Shown: positions 49,504 through 62,732, counted from the first letter of the stretch. The stretch is DNA of 64,000 nt from Adiantum capillus-veneris (GCA_014529385.2 CM043944.1:172174740-172238739); one strand, 5' to 3'. The notes: generated by a model not told the origin, from the letters alone. Numbers and translations: made by a program.

Positions 49504-52500
49504 TTATCCCCCCTTGGAGAATCATTTTCGTCCTCGAAAACGAACGTAGGAAAATGTTTCTTAAGTGTGGAGACATTCTCCCATGTAGAACCTTCTTCAA
49601 GTCTATCTAGCCATTTTACCTGCGCCTGTCGTCTGACATGATGTGTGGTGCGAAGCTCATGAGAATCCAAAATCTTTTCGGGCTCATGAGGAATGCTTGG
49701 CGGTGCAATAAGGTCAACCAACACACCTGTGTCAATGAAATTATCATTCTGTCCTAGCTGTTTACGTAAACAGCGAACATGAAAAATAGGATGAACTCGT
49801 GAGTGCTCTGGAACATCTAACTTATAGGCCACTTGACCTATATGTGTGAGAATGGTAAACGTTCCAAAATAGCGTGGTGAAAGTTTAGCAACTTTTCCTG
49901 TCTTCAGACTTTCTGAATGCTCTGAAACTTTGAGGAAAACCTTGTCTCCTTCTTCGAAAGTAGCAAGACGTCGATGCGCATCTGCGTACTTCTTATATCG
50001 GTCTTGAGCTTGCTTAACATTCTATCAAGAAACTCAAAGCATGTCAAAATGGTCTTGGAGAAAATCCTTTGCTTGTTCTATCTTCTCCTTAGCCAACCCC
50101 ACCATAACGGGTGATCTAGGTTGAAATCCATACAAAAGCATAAATGGACTAAACCCTGTAGTCACATGCTTTGAACTATTATAAGAAAATTCTAATATAG
50201 GTAAGCAATCTTCCCAATTGGTTTGCTTCTTGCTAATGTATGCTCGTAGCATATCCTCTAGCACTTGATTAACTCTTTTTGTTTGACCATCCATTTATGG
50301 ATGATCAGCCATACTTAGATTAAGTTTAGTTTCCAACTTTTGGAACACAACCCACTAGAAGTGATTATCAAACTTTCAATCTCTGTCACTAATGATACTA
50401 GCTGGAAGACCGTAGAGTTTATATATATGCTCTACAAATAGCCGTGCTAATTTCAGTGTCTTAACCGTAGTCTTAGTGAGAATGAATCGACCCATCTTTG
50501 TGAGACGGTCTACAATTACCCAAATGGCATCATGGCCACAATTTGTAGTAGGTAGTCCTACTACAAAATCCATAGAGATACTCTCCCACTTACCTTGTGG
50601 AATCTCTAAAGAATGTAAAAGGCCACCTACCTTGAGGCGCTCTGCCTTATTAACTTGGCACTGTTGGCAGTTTAGTACGCACTCTTGAACATCATGATGT
50701 AAGCCCGGCCAATAAAACTAACGTCAAACTAAGGCATACGTCTTACGGATACTTGGATGACCAGCACTTGGACTATCGTGACACTCAAATAAGATTTGGT
50801 GCCTAGTGTCTGAGTCCTTTGGCACACATACTCTACCTTTGTGGAGTAAGTAGCCATCATCAATGGAAAAATTCTTCCATCGCTTAAGCTCTTCCTGAGT
50901 AGGGGTGGAGCTCTGTGTGTTGGAGTTTCTATCTGCGCATGCAGAGACATGTTGATCTAGCTGTTGAGAGACATGTGAGTGTGAGGGATTCATTTTTAAA
51001 ACTGCACTCCACATTTTAGCATATGATTGATCTTGTGCACACTTGCCACTAATGACTCCAAAAATCCACTCTTTAGTTCTGTGAAAGCAAGTGAATTTAT
51101 CTGAGGCATCTGACTTAGTGCATCGGCTACTACATTGTATCACCCCTTGCGATATCGTAGCTTACAATCATAATCTTGAAGGATTTCTTCCCATCTAGCT
51201 TTACAGCCCTTCAAGTCTGTTTGAGTAGTAAACCCTTTGATACTCTCATGGTCAAAAACTACTTCAAACTCGGCACCATATAAATAGTGTCGCCACTTTC
51301 GTAAAGCGTGAATTATGGCATAGAGCTCTCTCTCATAGATAGAATAATTTTGTTGAGCTCTATCAAACTTTTTACTTTCAAAGACTACAGGTCTTCCTTC
51401 CTCGAAAAGTACCGCATCGATGTCTTTATCACTAGCATCAGTCTCTACCACAAACGGCTTGAGTGGGTCGATGATTGCTAAGATGGGAGCAGCGGCTATA
51501 GTTACCTTGAGCTGTTCGAATCTGTGTTTTTGGGCTTCTTCCCAAGAAAAGGTCTTACCTTTTTCTTTAAGTTGATCCGTCATAGGAACATTGATTTTGG
51601 CATAGTCACGAATATACTGTTGATAAAATCCATCCATGCCTAAAAATATTTGAACCTCCTCAACCGTGTTGGGATGTGGCCATCTAAGAATGGCAACAAC
51701 CTTGTCAGTGTCCATCTTGATGCCATAATAAGAGATCACATGACCGAGTTAATGTATCTCTGTTTTAAAGGAATCGCACCTGCTTTGCTTAGTAGCTATT
51801 CAAACACTAATTGTAAGTGTTCTATGTGTTCATTTTTAGTCTTACTATAAATGAGAATATCATCAAGGAAAACCACAACAAATTTTCCAAGATAGGGACG
51901 TAAGACACTATCCATGAGTGTCATAAATGTATTTGGAGCATTGGTTAGACCAAAAGGCATAACCAAAAATTCAAAATGCCCGAACCGTGTTCTAAAGGCA
52001 TTTTTGGAGATATCTTGCAGTAGGATACATACCCGGTGGTATCCTGAAGGAAGATCTATCTTTGTATAGTATCTTGCCCCGTGGAGTTGATCAAACAACT
52101 CATCCACTTGAAGCAGAGGATACTTGTTCTTGATGGTTATCGCATTTAATCTGCGATAATCTACGCATATGTGCATAGTACCATCTTTCTTTTTTACCAA
52201 TAGAATTGGTGATGCCCAAGGCGAAGTGGTAGGTCTAATGAAACCACGAGCAAGGTAGTCAGCCAATTGACTCTCAACCTCCTTGGCTTCTTTAGCACTC
52301 ATACGATAAGGTGGTTTACTCACTGGTTTAGTGCCTGGCAAGACATCTATGCCATGCAGCACATCAGGTGTAGGGGGTAAACCCAGATGTAAATCACATG
52401 AGAACACATCACTATACTCCGTGAGTGAGTGAGTCATCTTTTGCCGTGCAAAAGGAGAAAGTAAACTAGAGTTATGCTGGGATGGAGAATCTTGTAATTC

Positions 52501-52965
52501 TTGTGATGTTTGTTTTAGAACAGTTGCACGTTGCTCTATAGAATTAAAATTGAGAGCACTTTTCTTGTTAGATTTGTTAACACTTTGTTTATCAGTAGAA
52601 TTCATTGCACATTGCATACCATTACTAGAATTCATTGCACTTTGCTCTTGAGAATTCACAAGACTTGGAGACAAGTAGTGACACAAAAAGACTTCATCTA
52701 TTAAATTTTCTTTCTGCAAAATAGAAAGCTCGGCTATACATATAAGAGGTGTAGATGGTATATTTTTCTCACCAAGCAAAAGCACATGTTTACCATTGGC
52801 CATAAAAGATAAGGAGTTGTGTTCATAACTAGTGTGCAATGTGTTTCCTAAACCATGGATCCACTCCCATCCTAAAACTACATCAGCACGGTCCATGTTC
52901 ATAACTTGGAAGTCAAGGGTCATTGTATGATCTTGAACAATAAGCTCAACCCCTTGAAATACCAT
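49504..52965 (-). pseudogene. Element E pol: protease end, RT, RNase H, integrase, chromodomain
   Basis: Read leftwards: the protease end ([21 protein letters not shown] near 52870), RT ([17 protein letters not shown] near 52180, [12 protein letters not shown] near 51950, intact catalytic [11 protein letters not shown] near 51860), RNase H (VVETDASDKDIDAVLFEEG near 51440, YERELYAIIHAL near 51320), the integrase core (WESISMDFVVGLP near 50580, SDRD near 50380, YISKKQTNWEDCLP near 50210) and chromodomain (HHVRRQAQVKWLDRLEEGSTWE near 49620). RT is intact over 415 codons, but frameshifts and stops break the integrase (for example around 50300-50370). Product order and size match element B. Confidence 0.9.
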
Positions 52966-54425
52966 TGAAAAGGGAAAAATGGGAAAACCACCAGCACATT
53001 TGGTGAATGCCTCTCTATAGCCCAGTGATCTCACAACACCCATATCCCCTATTTAACACACACCCAAACAACCTGTATGCAAGCGACGACTTCTCGTGCA
53101 TGGACTTGAACATCCTCGATTTCAATCCCTTCCTCAGAACCCCCCTGGGTTGTCCTTTCTCTTGCTCACAACCTGTTGCATACCCTCTGTCCTGTTCATG
53201 CTCAAACCACCACCTATCGAGTCTCCCCCTCCACTAACCAAGGCCAGCCCGTCGCCTCCTGGATTTCCCACCTTCTGCCTGCAGCACTCCCGGCATTCCC
53301 TACAGGCGGCCACCCAACCTGCAGCACCTCCTCACCTTCCAAGACTAGCCCCTGGTGGCTTCAACTCCTCCTACACTTGCTCCCCCAACTGGATGTTGTC
53401 CCCCCTTCACAGATGGTGGCCCCTCTTGCTCACCACCGAGGTTCCCTCCAAAATGGGTTGCCCCCCAGCCTTCTGTCTCATGCCCTCCAAACGTCCTCCT
53501 CTTTTCCCGTCCCGGTTCATCCCCTTGAGCTCCCCTTCTTCCAATGACACCACCTCAGGCTTTTTGCATGCAGGCCACCAGGTGGCGCAACCTTCCTCTT
53601 CGCATGCCGAGCAAATGGCCCCCCTTGCTTTTCTGGCACGTGCCCTCCTCACAGATGGCGACCTTCTGTTTCAATCCCCCACATGGCTGCAATGCCACCT
53701 TGTTTCTTCATGAAACTAATTTTCATCTCAGGTTAAGTTCAGCTTAGTTTTTAGAAAAAAAATCTTCTTGGGTCCCCTTTTCCACGCCCATGCAATACCA
53801 ATTTTAAGCTAGCCTTGAAAAACTCTTAACGTTACTTTCCTTCACACCTTCAACTGTCGGATCCAAACTCCGGCATCGATCTTTGATAATTAGTCCACTA
53901 TATGGTCACATAATAGGCTCCTCTGCAATAGCTCTCGATCATCGAAGAACCCAAAAAAAACCCTGACTTGGTTGATCTAGACCATCCATTTTGAAGCCAC
54001 GGTCGCCAATCATAATGCCCGATCAAGAGTTAATATAAGCATTGGTCTTCAAACACCTAGAGAGCCTTGAACTCACCAAACATGAGCAAGTATTCTGCAT
54101 ACACACTAGTAAAAGTGACATTTGGCGTAACCATCCTTGCAGTAGAGGGTCAGTCAGACATCCCGCCCGAAATCCTATATCACAAACTTCATAGCACCTC
54201 TATCAAGCACCTCTTGTCCCATTTCCAAGATTGTGATATCTACACTTACTCCTGTCACCTGTAATAGCAAAAAACCCTCACAGCTTCTGCTAGCAAGTGC
54301 TCCATCCCGGTGTACCTATCCTTTAGCACCATCAAATAACTGCCCACTGTCTTTGCCATTTGCCTGCAAACAGCCATGCATGGGCTTCTTGCACTTCCGT
54401 GGGTTGACCATTTTCAGTTGTACCA
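52966..54425 (-). repeat. Outer LTR of the composite, left (3') copy
   Basis: It starts TGAAAAGGGAAAAATGGG and ends TTGTACCA. It matches 58960-60421 throughout. Plus-strand frames here (53096-53713 and others) recur in the other copy but are Pro/Ser/Leu-rich and unlike any protein I know; I treat them as LTR sequence. Confidence 0.88.
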
Positions 54426-56118
54426 TCATTGCCCAACCCCTTGTTGAGCATTCATGCTCAACCATAGCATTATTTAGATAATAGAAAATTGCACAAGAAG
54501 CGAGAACATGATAGCATAATAAGAAGCTATATGTAGTAGAACTTTATAGATATATAGAGAGGGAGATCGTATCAGCTACATAAACCCCGTGGATCAAATG
54601 GAAAGCCTCGAGCTTTCCCAAGTGTGATGCAAACTCCGCCGGGATCAAATATATGACATTGAGTACAACCATGCGTCCATAGTACATGCATAATCAACCT
54701 TTTTTTTGCACCTATAAACCCGAAAACAAGCCTCTCGTGCAGCTTGGCATAGCATCGATCTTCAATTCCCTGTATCCATAAGCTGGCTTCATACAAAAAG
54801 CAAGCTTTTATACCAACCTGTAGAGCAACCTTCAACACCATATGTATCCATAGCATAGCATAAAGTAGCAATACACTGCAAATTGCCTCCACCTGCTACA
54901 TATCCAAGACTACATGTTTTCCAAGCATACCCTGTATTGTAGGTTCTTCAAATGGCATGCACTCCATACCTGACTCACCATGCCAATCTTTGTCTGCCAT
55001 AGCCTTTGACACTTCATCTTCAACCACTTCATGTGAGAGCAAATCGGATTGCTCAACCACCTTTACCTGCTCTTCAAGGACTTTGTCTACGACCACGTCA
55101 TCCGCTAAGTGAGAAAGAAATCCATGATCTATTACCTCGTTCTTTGGTATGTCGACATCATCCACACCTTTTGGAATGCACGGCCGCTCTTCAATACAAT
55201 TGGTAGGGCAAGGTTTCCCAACCCCCTGGATAGCTTCTTCCTATACAGCTTCAACCATCCCTTTGTCAACATCTTTAAACTTTTCCTCCGAGCTCTGACC
55301 CATAGCTTCCTTTGATTCTTCATGCATACACACTTCGGCTAGGACCGCATCCTTGCTAGCCGGGCTAACAGACTCTTGTATAGCAGCACACCAAATTGGA
55401 GGTACAAACTGACACGAATGACCAGAATGGCTTACCAATGATGAAGCAACTACCTCTTTGACGCTTGAACTCCCCTTTGGCTTCGTGGCATGACGTAACT
55501 CCATTGTCGAGCTATATCCATAGTTTTCCGGCTTCCACAAACCCATCTCCAGCTTCTCCTTTGCTTTCCTGCTCTTTGCCTTTGCCAAGCAAACCATTTG
55601 CGCATAGTCCTCCGCACCACCACACTCGACCTTCTCTTTGATTCGCGGATGAAAGCAGGCTAGAAACTGCTCTCGCTTGAAATGGTCTCCATTTCGCACA
55701 CATGTAACAGCAGCTAGTCTCTCCCAAATAGACTCAAAATTACCCAAAAACAAAGCAAAATCTTCAGTGTTCACTTACATCCTGCTTGAGCTTGCTCAAT
55801 TGCTCACCCAAGTCCGATGGAGAAACCCACTTCTGAAAAGCTTCAACAAACTGTTTTCGAACCTCGCTCATCGATTAATGATCTGCAACCTTCAATCCTT
55901 CAAACCAGGCTTTGGTTCGTTCTTGTAGAACCAATGGTAGGGCCTTCAATTTGGCTTCATGTCCACAAATTCTCAACTGCAACAGGTATAGCTCCAGATC
56001 GAAAAACCAATATGTAGCCTCTTCTTCTCCAGCAAGCACCAAGTCAATATCATGCATCATCTTCAGGCTTTAAAACTTCACCGAGGAGCAATCAGTAGAT
56101 CCTTCGTGGGGGCACCAC
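54426..56118 (-). pseudogene. Composite internal segment a: gag-like protein
   Basis: Minus strand, start at 56060 (MMHDIDLVLAGEEEATYWFFDLE). Capsid-like motifs follow: LPLVLQERTKAWFEGLK near 55920 and FKREQFLACFHPRIKEKVE near 55640. An acidic C-terminal extension (VVVDKVLEEQVKVVEQSD near 55080) ends at 54896. No zinc knuckle or enzymatic domain was seen. Stops and a frame change separate the pieces. AACAAGGGGTTGGGCAATGA next to the left LTR is the likely polypurine tract, and GTGGTGCCCCCA beside 56118 the likely primer site. Confidence 0.65.
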
Positions 56119-57137
56119 TGATAGAATGGGGGAAATGGGAACAACCTGCACACAATCCACTGCCACTCTATAGCCCAAGGTAGTAGTCCGCACCCCTACC
56201 CACACAGAATCATGCACACACGCATACTATCTGCCAACCTTCATACCATGGACTCGCCTAAGAGCAATCACGACTACCCACAATCACACATGAGCACTTC
56301 AGTACACTAATTAAACCCATGAACAAATCAACATATCATGACACCAATGGATGTCTACAACTCCCCATTCTATAAATGCACTCACACCGAGAGACGACAC
56401 ACGCCTCCACCACACACTAAATAGCTCACTCAATCATTCTCTCCCTCCCTCTCTGCACACACACATACACAAAACTCGGAGCCAATACTACCGCGGGCAT
56501 CCTAGGGCACGAGACGGGATAGAAAAAGTGATTGATGGCAACTTCAACACGGAAAAAATCCTCCCAAACTGTGAACTCATTTATCCATAGCACAAAACAA
56601 AAAACACTTCTCATACAATGATGGCGTCTTCCCTTTGGAGACCTTCTCTCCTGCTTCACAAGCCCCTAGCAGCCTCTCTCACGGATTGGATTTGCTTGAT
56701 GTGTCGGTCTTGGCCCTCCACAACGCTTGTAATTCTCCTCCCCTTGACTCATGATTGAATTGCTTTTCTTATGTCTTGACAAGTTGACAGGTTGACCAAT
56801 GACAACCACCATCTTTCCTTTGTTTTGACCTGGACGCCATTACATTCTCCACTCTTGTCAAACTTTCAAGTGCATGCGACCCACCCTATCAACGTCCTGC
56901 AATTCTTTTGCTCACCAAAGCTTTCCTCTCCTACCCTTCGATGCTCCCAACTCACAAGCTGCAGCGTTCAATGCTTCTCCTTTCAAGCCTTCAGCCCTTC
57001 CAAACCTACTCACGCCCTTAGTCTCATCAGAGATCTCCTCTCTGAAGTGCAACTTAACGGCCTCCTCTCTGGCCGCTTTGCATGCCAAAAACTCCCCCAA
57101 AACCTCCTCACAATCGGCTCCTACAGGCCTTTGCCCA
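56119..57137 (-). repeat. Middle LTR-like block of the composite
   Basis: It starts TGATAGAATGGGGGAAATGGG, similar to the outer LTR start, but the rest is different. It ends CCTTTGCCCA, beyond which a purine-rich tract (minus AAGGGATGGGCAG) begins. Its flanks look like a primer site on the right-to-left reading and a polypurine tract on the other, as an LTR shared by two tandem elements would have. Confidence 0.65.
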
Positions 57138-58959
57138 CTTGCTGCCCATCCCTTCATTGAGAATTTATGCTCAAATGTAGCATTATTTATGTCAAATAAG
57201 TCTCTATAGAGAGAATGACATAAGATAGATACATAGACTTCATAAGAAAAATGATAATATAGCGGCTAAATAGATAGGATAGAGATAGAGAGAAAATCAT
57301 CTGCTACTGCATCACCCGCCAGGGTCAAATGGAAAGCTCGAGGCTCCCCCAAGCAAGTTGTAGAGTCCACCTGGATAAAAAAACAAAACATTGGCCGTGG
57401 CCATCCACCTGTAAAGCATGCATCTTCAAGCCTTCCTTTGCATTCGTATACCAATAGACACGCCACCCTTCCAGCTCTTTATATCTTGGAGCTTTGTCAC
57501 CCTTCATCCATAATCCTTTCTGCCAACCATAAGCATGCTTTTGATCACTTGAGAAACCTGAATCATAAGGAGCTATCCTGCCATCTGCTAGAGAACCCTC
57601 CATAGTATAGTCTTCTTCAAAAAAGCCTCACAACTGACACAACGATACCTATAAGGCAACCTCCAATAACACATGTATCCATAACATCCCATAAAATAGC
57701 AAAACCCTACAATTTTCCTCGACTTGCTGCATAGCCAAGCAAACTTGATCCCTTTGCAAACATGTATTCAAACCTTCTAAACATAGCTGCAAAACCACCT
57801 CTTCAAACTTAAGAGCATGACTTGCTAAAGCTTCAACCTATTCTTCAAACACCTCATCACCAACAAGGTTGACGGCACCTTCCTCTTTGCATGGAGCCTC
57901 TCTCTTATAGGCCGCACCTGCATCAGTTTCCATAGAGTTCTCTGCCGGAGATAACTCTCCATGGCTACACACAAACTCTGAAACTTCAAAGCACACCTCG
58001 ACAGGCTCACCAGGGCAAAGTTACCCCACCCCCTGCATAGATAAATCAACTTGATCTAGCACAACTTCTGTTCCTAACTCCTGCAAGTCATCCTCAAAAA
58101 ATATGCTCTTGAACTAGGTCTGATGCACAATCAAACCATACCTCTTCCTCCAATAGAGACTCACCTTCACGAGACACAAGATAGGGCTTCTCAACTAGCC
58201 TAGAAGACATGGATTTCGTCTCCCATGTAGCATCTGTATCCAAACTGTTGTCGGAGCTATGAGAACTGTCGGACTCCTCTTTTGATCTTGTGGTTCATGC
58301 ACCTTTGCTTTCAGCCTCATTGGCTCTATAACTGACACCTCTTCTTCAAGATCTGCTATCACCTAGTCCTCTTGAGCAAGCAAACTGGGTGGCACTCTGA
58401 ATATGCCTCGTTGTATCTTTTGAGACTGGTTGGCACTTCTTCTACCTCTTCTACCCTGGCATCAGCTTTACGTGCTTTGATCACATTCATATCAATAAAA
58501 AAAGAAGCTTTCACCTCTTGATACTCTTTAATTTGTTTGGGCTTAGGTCCACTGGCTGCCATGATGGTAGATTGTAGCAATCATGCCTCCATCTTCTTCT
58601 TCATCTTTCGACTCTTTACTCTGGCCACTTTGACAACTTCATCAAAGGTCCTTGGATCTTCATACTCCACCCTCTCAGGAACATAGGGATGCAAGCAAGA
58701 TAGAAACCTTTCCCGCTTAAAATATCCCGCATTGGTTGCTTGGGTACGTAGCAGCCACAAAATCCCCCCAATAAGCTTCAAGTTTATCAAAAAAAGCATC
58801 AAAATTTTCACTTATGTCTTGTTGCAAACCTTTGACCTTTGCATCTTCTTTTGAAGCCGACACCTCCTTTGAACACTAGACCAAACTCTTGCTTCATCTT
58901 GATTCACGAACACTTTGTTAGGAAGCAATCTGTGGATCCTCAATGGGGGCACCACAAGA
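57138..58959 (-). pseudogene. Composite internal segment b: gag-like remnant
   Basis: Near 58811-58581 the minus strand reads FKRERFLSCLHPYVPERVEYE ending in KVARVKSRKMKKKME, clearly parallel to FKREQFLACFHPRIKEKVE and KAKSRKAKEKLE in segment a. An acidic region follows, and near 57340 a phrase (GAAAGCTCGAGG with TCAAATGG) also occurs near 54600 in segment a. TTGTGGTGCCCCCATTG lies next to 58959. Many stops; no enzymatic domain. Confidence 0.6.
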
Positions 58960-60421
58960 TGGAAAGGGGAAAATGGGAAAACAACCACCACATTTGGTGA
59001 ATTACTTTCTATAGACCAGTGATCTCACAGCACCCCTATCCCCTATTTAACACACACCCAAACAACCTGCATGCAAATGACTACTTCTCGTGCATAGACT
59101 TGAACATCCTCGACTGCCCATCCCTTCCTCAGAACCCCCCTGGGTTGGCCTTTCTCCTGCTCACAACCCGTTGCATACCCTCTGTCTTGTTCATGCTCAG
59201 ACCACCTCCTGTCGAGTCTCCCCCTCCAATAACCAAGGCCAGCCTGTCACCTCCCTACTTTCCCACCTTCCGCCTCCAGCTCTCCCGGCATTCCCTACAG
59301 GTGGCCACCCAACCTGCAGCACCTCCTCGCCTTCCAAGACCAGCCCCTGCCGGCTTCAACTCCTCCTACACTTGCTCCCCCGACTAGATACTATCCCCCC
59401 TTCACAGATGGCGGCCCCTCTTGCTCACCACCGAGGTTCCCTCCAAAATGGGTTGCCCCTTGGCCTTCTATCCCATGCCCTCCAAACATCCTCCTCTTTT
59501 CCCGCCCTGGTCCATCCCCTTGAGATCCCCTTCTTCCAATGACGCCACCTCAGGCTTTTTGCATGCAGGCCATTAGGTGGCACAACCTTCCTCTTCGCAT
59601 GCCGGGCAAATGGCCCCCCTTGCTTTTCTGGCACGCGCCCTGTTCACATATGGTGACCTCCCATTTCAATCCACCACATGGTTGCAATGCAACCTCGTTT
59701 TTGCATGGAACCGATTTTCATCTGAGGTTAAGTTCAGCTTAGTTTTTAGAAAAAAACTCTTCTCGGGTCCCCTTTCCCATGCCCATGCAATACCAACTTT
59801 GAGCTAGCCTTGAAAAACTCTTAACTTTACTTCCCTTCACACCTTCGACTATCGGATCCAAACTCCAGCATCGATCTTTGATAATTAGTCCACTATATGG
59901 TCACATAATAGGCTCCTCTGCAATAGCTCTCGATCATCAAGGAACCCAAAAAAAAACCTACCTTGGTTGATCTAGACCATCCATTTTGAAGCCCCGGTCG
60001 CCAATCATAATGCCCGATCAAGAGTTAATATAAGCATTGGTCTTCAAACACCTAGAGAGCCTTGAATTTACCAAACATGAGTAAGTATTCTGCATACACA
60101 CTGGTAAAAGTGACATTTGGCATAACCATTCTAGCAGTAGAGGGTCGGTCAGACATCCCACCCAAAATCCTATATCACAAACTTCATAGCACCTCTATCA
60201 AGCACCTCTTGTCCCATTTCCAAGCTTGTGATATCTGCACTTACTCCTGTCACCTATAATAGCAAAAAACCCTCGCAGCTTCTGCTAGAAAGTGCTCCAT
60301 CCCGGTGTACATGTCCCCTAGCACCATCAAATAATTGCCCGTTGTCTTTGCCATCTGCCTGCAAAACAGCCATGCATGGGCTTCTTGCACTTCCATGGGT
60401 CGACCATTTTCAGCTGTACCA
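58960..60421 (-). repeat. Outer LTR of the composite, right (5') copy
   Basis: It starts TGGAAAGGGGAAAATGGG and ends CTGTACCA. It is a direct copy of 52966-54425 with scattered substitutions. Confidence 0.88.
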
Positions 60422-61872
60422 CCGTGTCCCATACTTCTTTATCATTCCCAGACATCTGCTCCACCAGATACTTATGAGAGCAGGGAGTCTGCATAACCTT
60501 CAATTTCTTGAGTAGCTTTTAGTTCAAGAAGTTATGAGTTGCACCATCATCTACTAAAGTATGAACATGTTGTTCGTTAATAGTGTCATGCATGCGAATC
60601 AAATCATGGAGGCCAAAGGTGGGCTGCCACATTGAAGTAGGCACACAACACTTGTGCTTTTCTTCCATATGAAGAACCTCTACAACACAATATTTAGGAG
60701 ATGAATCTAATGTGAGGCATTGCACCATGTGCATGGACTTTTCTTTGCCTTGCAAAAGAGGACAATCTTTCTTGTTATGTTGGTCCGAAAGACATCTAAA
60801 ACACAAATTGTGTTTCTTTGCATGCTCAAAATCAGCAATGCTGAGAGACCCACGCAGAGTATCTCGTGATTACTTAGGCTTCTTAGCCTCTTGTGGGTGT
60901 GGAGAGGTAGATTGTCTCTTATTCCTCTTGGAACGTGTGGGAGATCTACCTCGCCAATTTCTCTTAGCCACATTGCTCTTAGGAAAAGTATTCTTAGAGT
61001 AGGGAACATTTCCTTTCTTCTCTTGGTCATCATCATATCTTTGTGCATGACTAATGGCTTTTTTCAAAGTTTTTGGATGTTGTGTCTTGACATGAAGACG
61101 ATAGTCTTTGTCAAGACCCCTATTCAAACCCCATATTTTTTGGAATTCATCTAGACCTTCTAGTTTTAATATGATTTCCCGATACTTTGAAAGGTACTGT
61201 GTGAGAGAGAGGCCAAACATGCGGCATGCATCCAATGTTAACCAATTCTTATCTTCTTCATTGAAGTCCAAAAACTCTTTGGAAAAAATAGCTTGAAACG
61301 CAGCCCAAGACGGAGGACGAGCATCTATTGGAAATGTCATCCACCACTTATACGCCTTGCCTTTAAGAGATAGACTTGTTTCCACAGCCGTCTTTATATC
61401 TGGGGTGTGTCTCAATCTATGAATAGTAGTCCATTTGTGTAAGGACGTATTGACTGCATCCTTATTGCAATCACGCTCTTCCCCATGAAACTCAAGAATG
61501 TTGATATTCTTAAGTAATACATTGCTACCTGCTGCATCTTCTGCAAAACTTGTCTCTTGGAATCCTTGAGTCGTGCGAGCTTGGTTCCCTTGAACCATGC
61601 CACTTGTGGCTTCTTGAGTTGTCTGTGAATTCATAAATTTCACAAGTAACTCTGTAAGATTGGTAACATTTTCTTTGAGTGCATAGAGGTTTCTTTTCAA
61701 TTACGCTTTGGTGATGTTCCAAAGTCTTGAAAGAAGAAATATCTACAAGCCCATGATCTCCTAGATCATCATCATCATGCATATTAGTGTCAGCAGCATC
61801 CGTGGTGCCCTGATTTTGATCTACGTGCTTAAAATCAAACATGTATGTAGGTGGGATATCCTCACTAGCCAT
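60422..61872 (-). pseudogene. Element E gag and protease (N-terminal part)
   Basis: It starts MASEDIPPTYMFDF at 61872, with a frame change near 61700. Gag reads NILEFHGEERDCNKDAV, KAYKWWMTF and WAAFQAIFSKEFLDF (61500-61260). A basic linker leads to the zinc knuckle CFRCLSDQHNKKDC (60803-60762). The protease active site VDDGATHNFL lies near 60550, followed by a stop and KLLKKLKVMQTP. The sequence is cut at WDTV by the composite and continues at 52965. The region from 61700 to 60870 is one open frame of 276 codons. Confidence 0.88.
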
Positions 61873-62609
61873 GGTAAACACACACTAATGCAAAGAGAGA
61901 AAAAGAAACGACAACTTGTACCTTGAGAAATTGAAGTCTTTGTGTTTTGTATGCTCCGCGATTTACATTGCCTGCGAACCTCGCCTTGCAGGAATTTGAG
62001 CGTTTCACTTGTCGTTCCTTGTAAGAACACCTTTGATGATTCTTCACAAAAACTCATCGTTTTTGTGAAGGCTTTTCTTCACTTTGAAGCTACCTCCTTG
62101 AGTAAAAAAGAATTTTTGGAGGAAAACTTGCCTTCCTCCAAGAAGTGAAAAAGGAAGGGTAAAGCTACTTCCTTGAAGTTTGAATCTTTCCATTTCCTTT
62201 AGTTTTCTTTTCAACACAAGTAGACTATCTTTCCTTGTCATACACAACAAGAGCCAATAGCTTGATGTTAAAGTGTTGGCCTCTTATCCTCATGGGGTGG
62301 GTTCAACCCTCCTTCATGCAAGGGTTAAGCAGGCCTTCCTACATGCGCAGCCAATGGTGCCAACGAAAGCCTTCGGAGCCTCGGTGCCGTAGAGTTGCCG
62401 GTCGAGTTTGCCTTGGTCGCCTGCCTTGGTCGCGTAGATGGGCGGCTGTCGTTGTCTATCCATGCGCTCCTTGTACAAAAAACTGTGTCTGTCTTCTTTT
62501 TTCTACACAGCGGGGAAGTTACTGTCTCCGGAGCGTGTGAGAGAAGCAGGGCGTCACATGCACACGCAAGCCGCTTTTAGCCTCCTCCCAAAAATAGCTC
62601 GGATCCTAG
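61873..62609 (-). other. 5' leader of element E
   Basis: No gene. Next to the right LTR the minus strand reads CTAGGATCCGAGCT, which could be a decayed initiator tRNA-Met primer site (compare TGGTATCAGGAGCT in element B). Open frames here have no recognised domain. Confidence 0.6.
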
Positions 62610-62732
62610 TGAAAGGGCGGTGGTAATGCGTGTGCTAGTCTCCACCAAGCCGTGCTATCTTATAGCCTTCCCCTAGCGTACACATTGTCCGGCCGTGCCG
62701 GTGGCCTTGCCCATAGGACCCATGTCCTTACA
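62610..62732 (-). repeat. 5' LTR of element E (123 bases)
   Basis: It starts TGAAAGGGCGGTGG and ends GTCCTTACA. It pairs with 49381-49503. Confidence 0.88.

Larger units (their letters stand above)
52966..60421 (-). mobile_element. Gag-only LTR composite with three LTR-like blocks (TR-GAG type)
   Basis: Outer LTRs at 52966-54425 and 58960-60421 are close direct copies of about 1.46 kb. A different LTR-like block lies at 56119-57137. Each of the two internal segments has, on the minus strand, a gag-like frame and a primer-site-like GTGGTGCCCCCA at its start and a purine-rich tract at its end. No protease, RT or integrase is present. It sits in element E's protease codons; removing it restores WDTVFQGVEL. 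Flanks ACCAT and CCGTG give a 4-base duplication CC(A/G)T. Gag-only non-autonomous plant elements of this kind are known as TR-GAG. Confidence 0.75.
49381..62732 (-). mobile_element. Element E: chromodomain Ty3/gypsy with 123-base LTRs, interrupted by a gag-only composite
   Basis: Without its insert it is about 5.9 kb, the same size and order as element B. LTRs at 49381-49503 and 62610-62732 are both 123 bases, TG to CA, with about 7-8 differences by hand. GGGGGGATAATG beside the left LTR (minus) is the polypurine tract. It sits in gag of element D. The flanking pentamers TACAA and TAGAG (minus) match at three of five positions. The insert at 52966-60421 splits the protease domain. Confidence 0.88.

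Noticed and set aside
53096-53713. Plus-strand frames in the outer LTRs (also 59019-59542)
   Set aside because: Present in both copies only because they are LTR repeats; Pro/Ser-rich with no known domain and disrupted differently in each copy.
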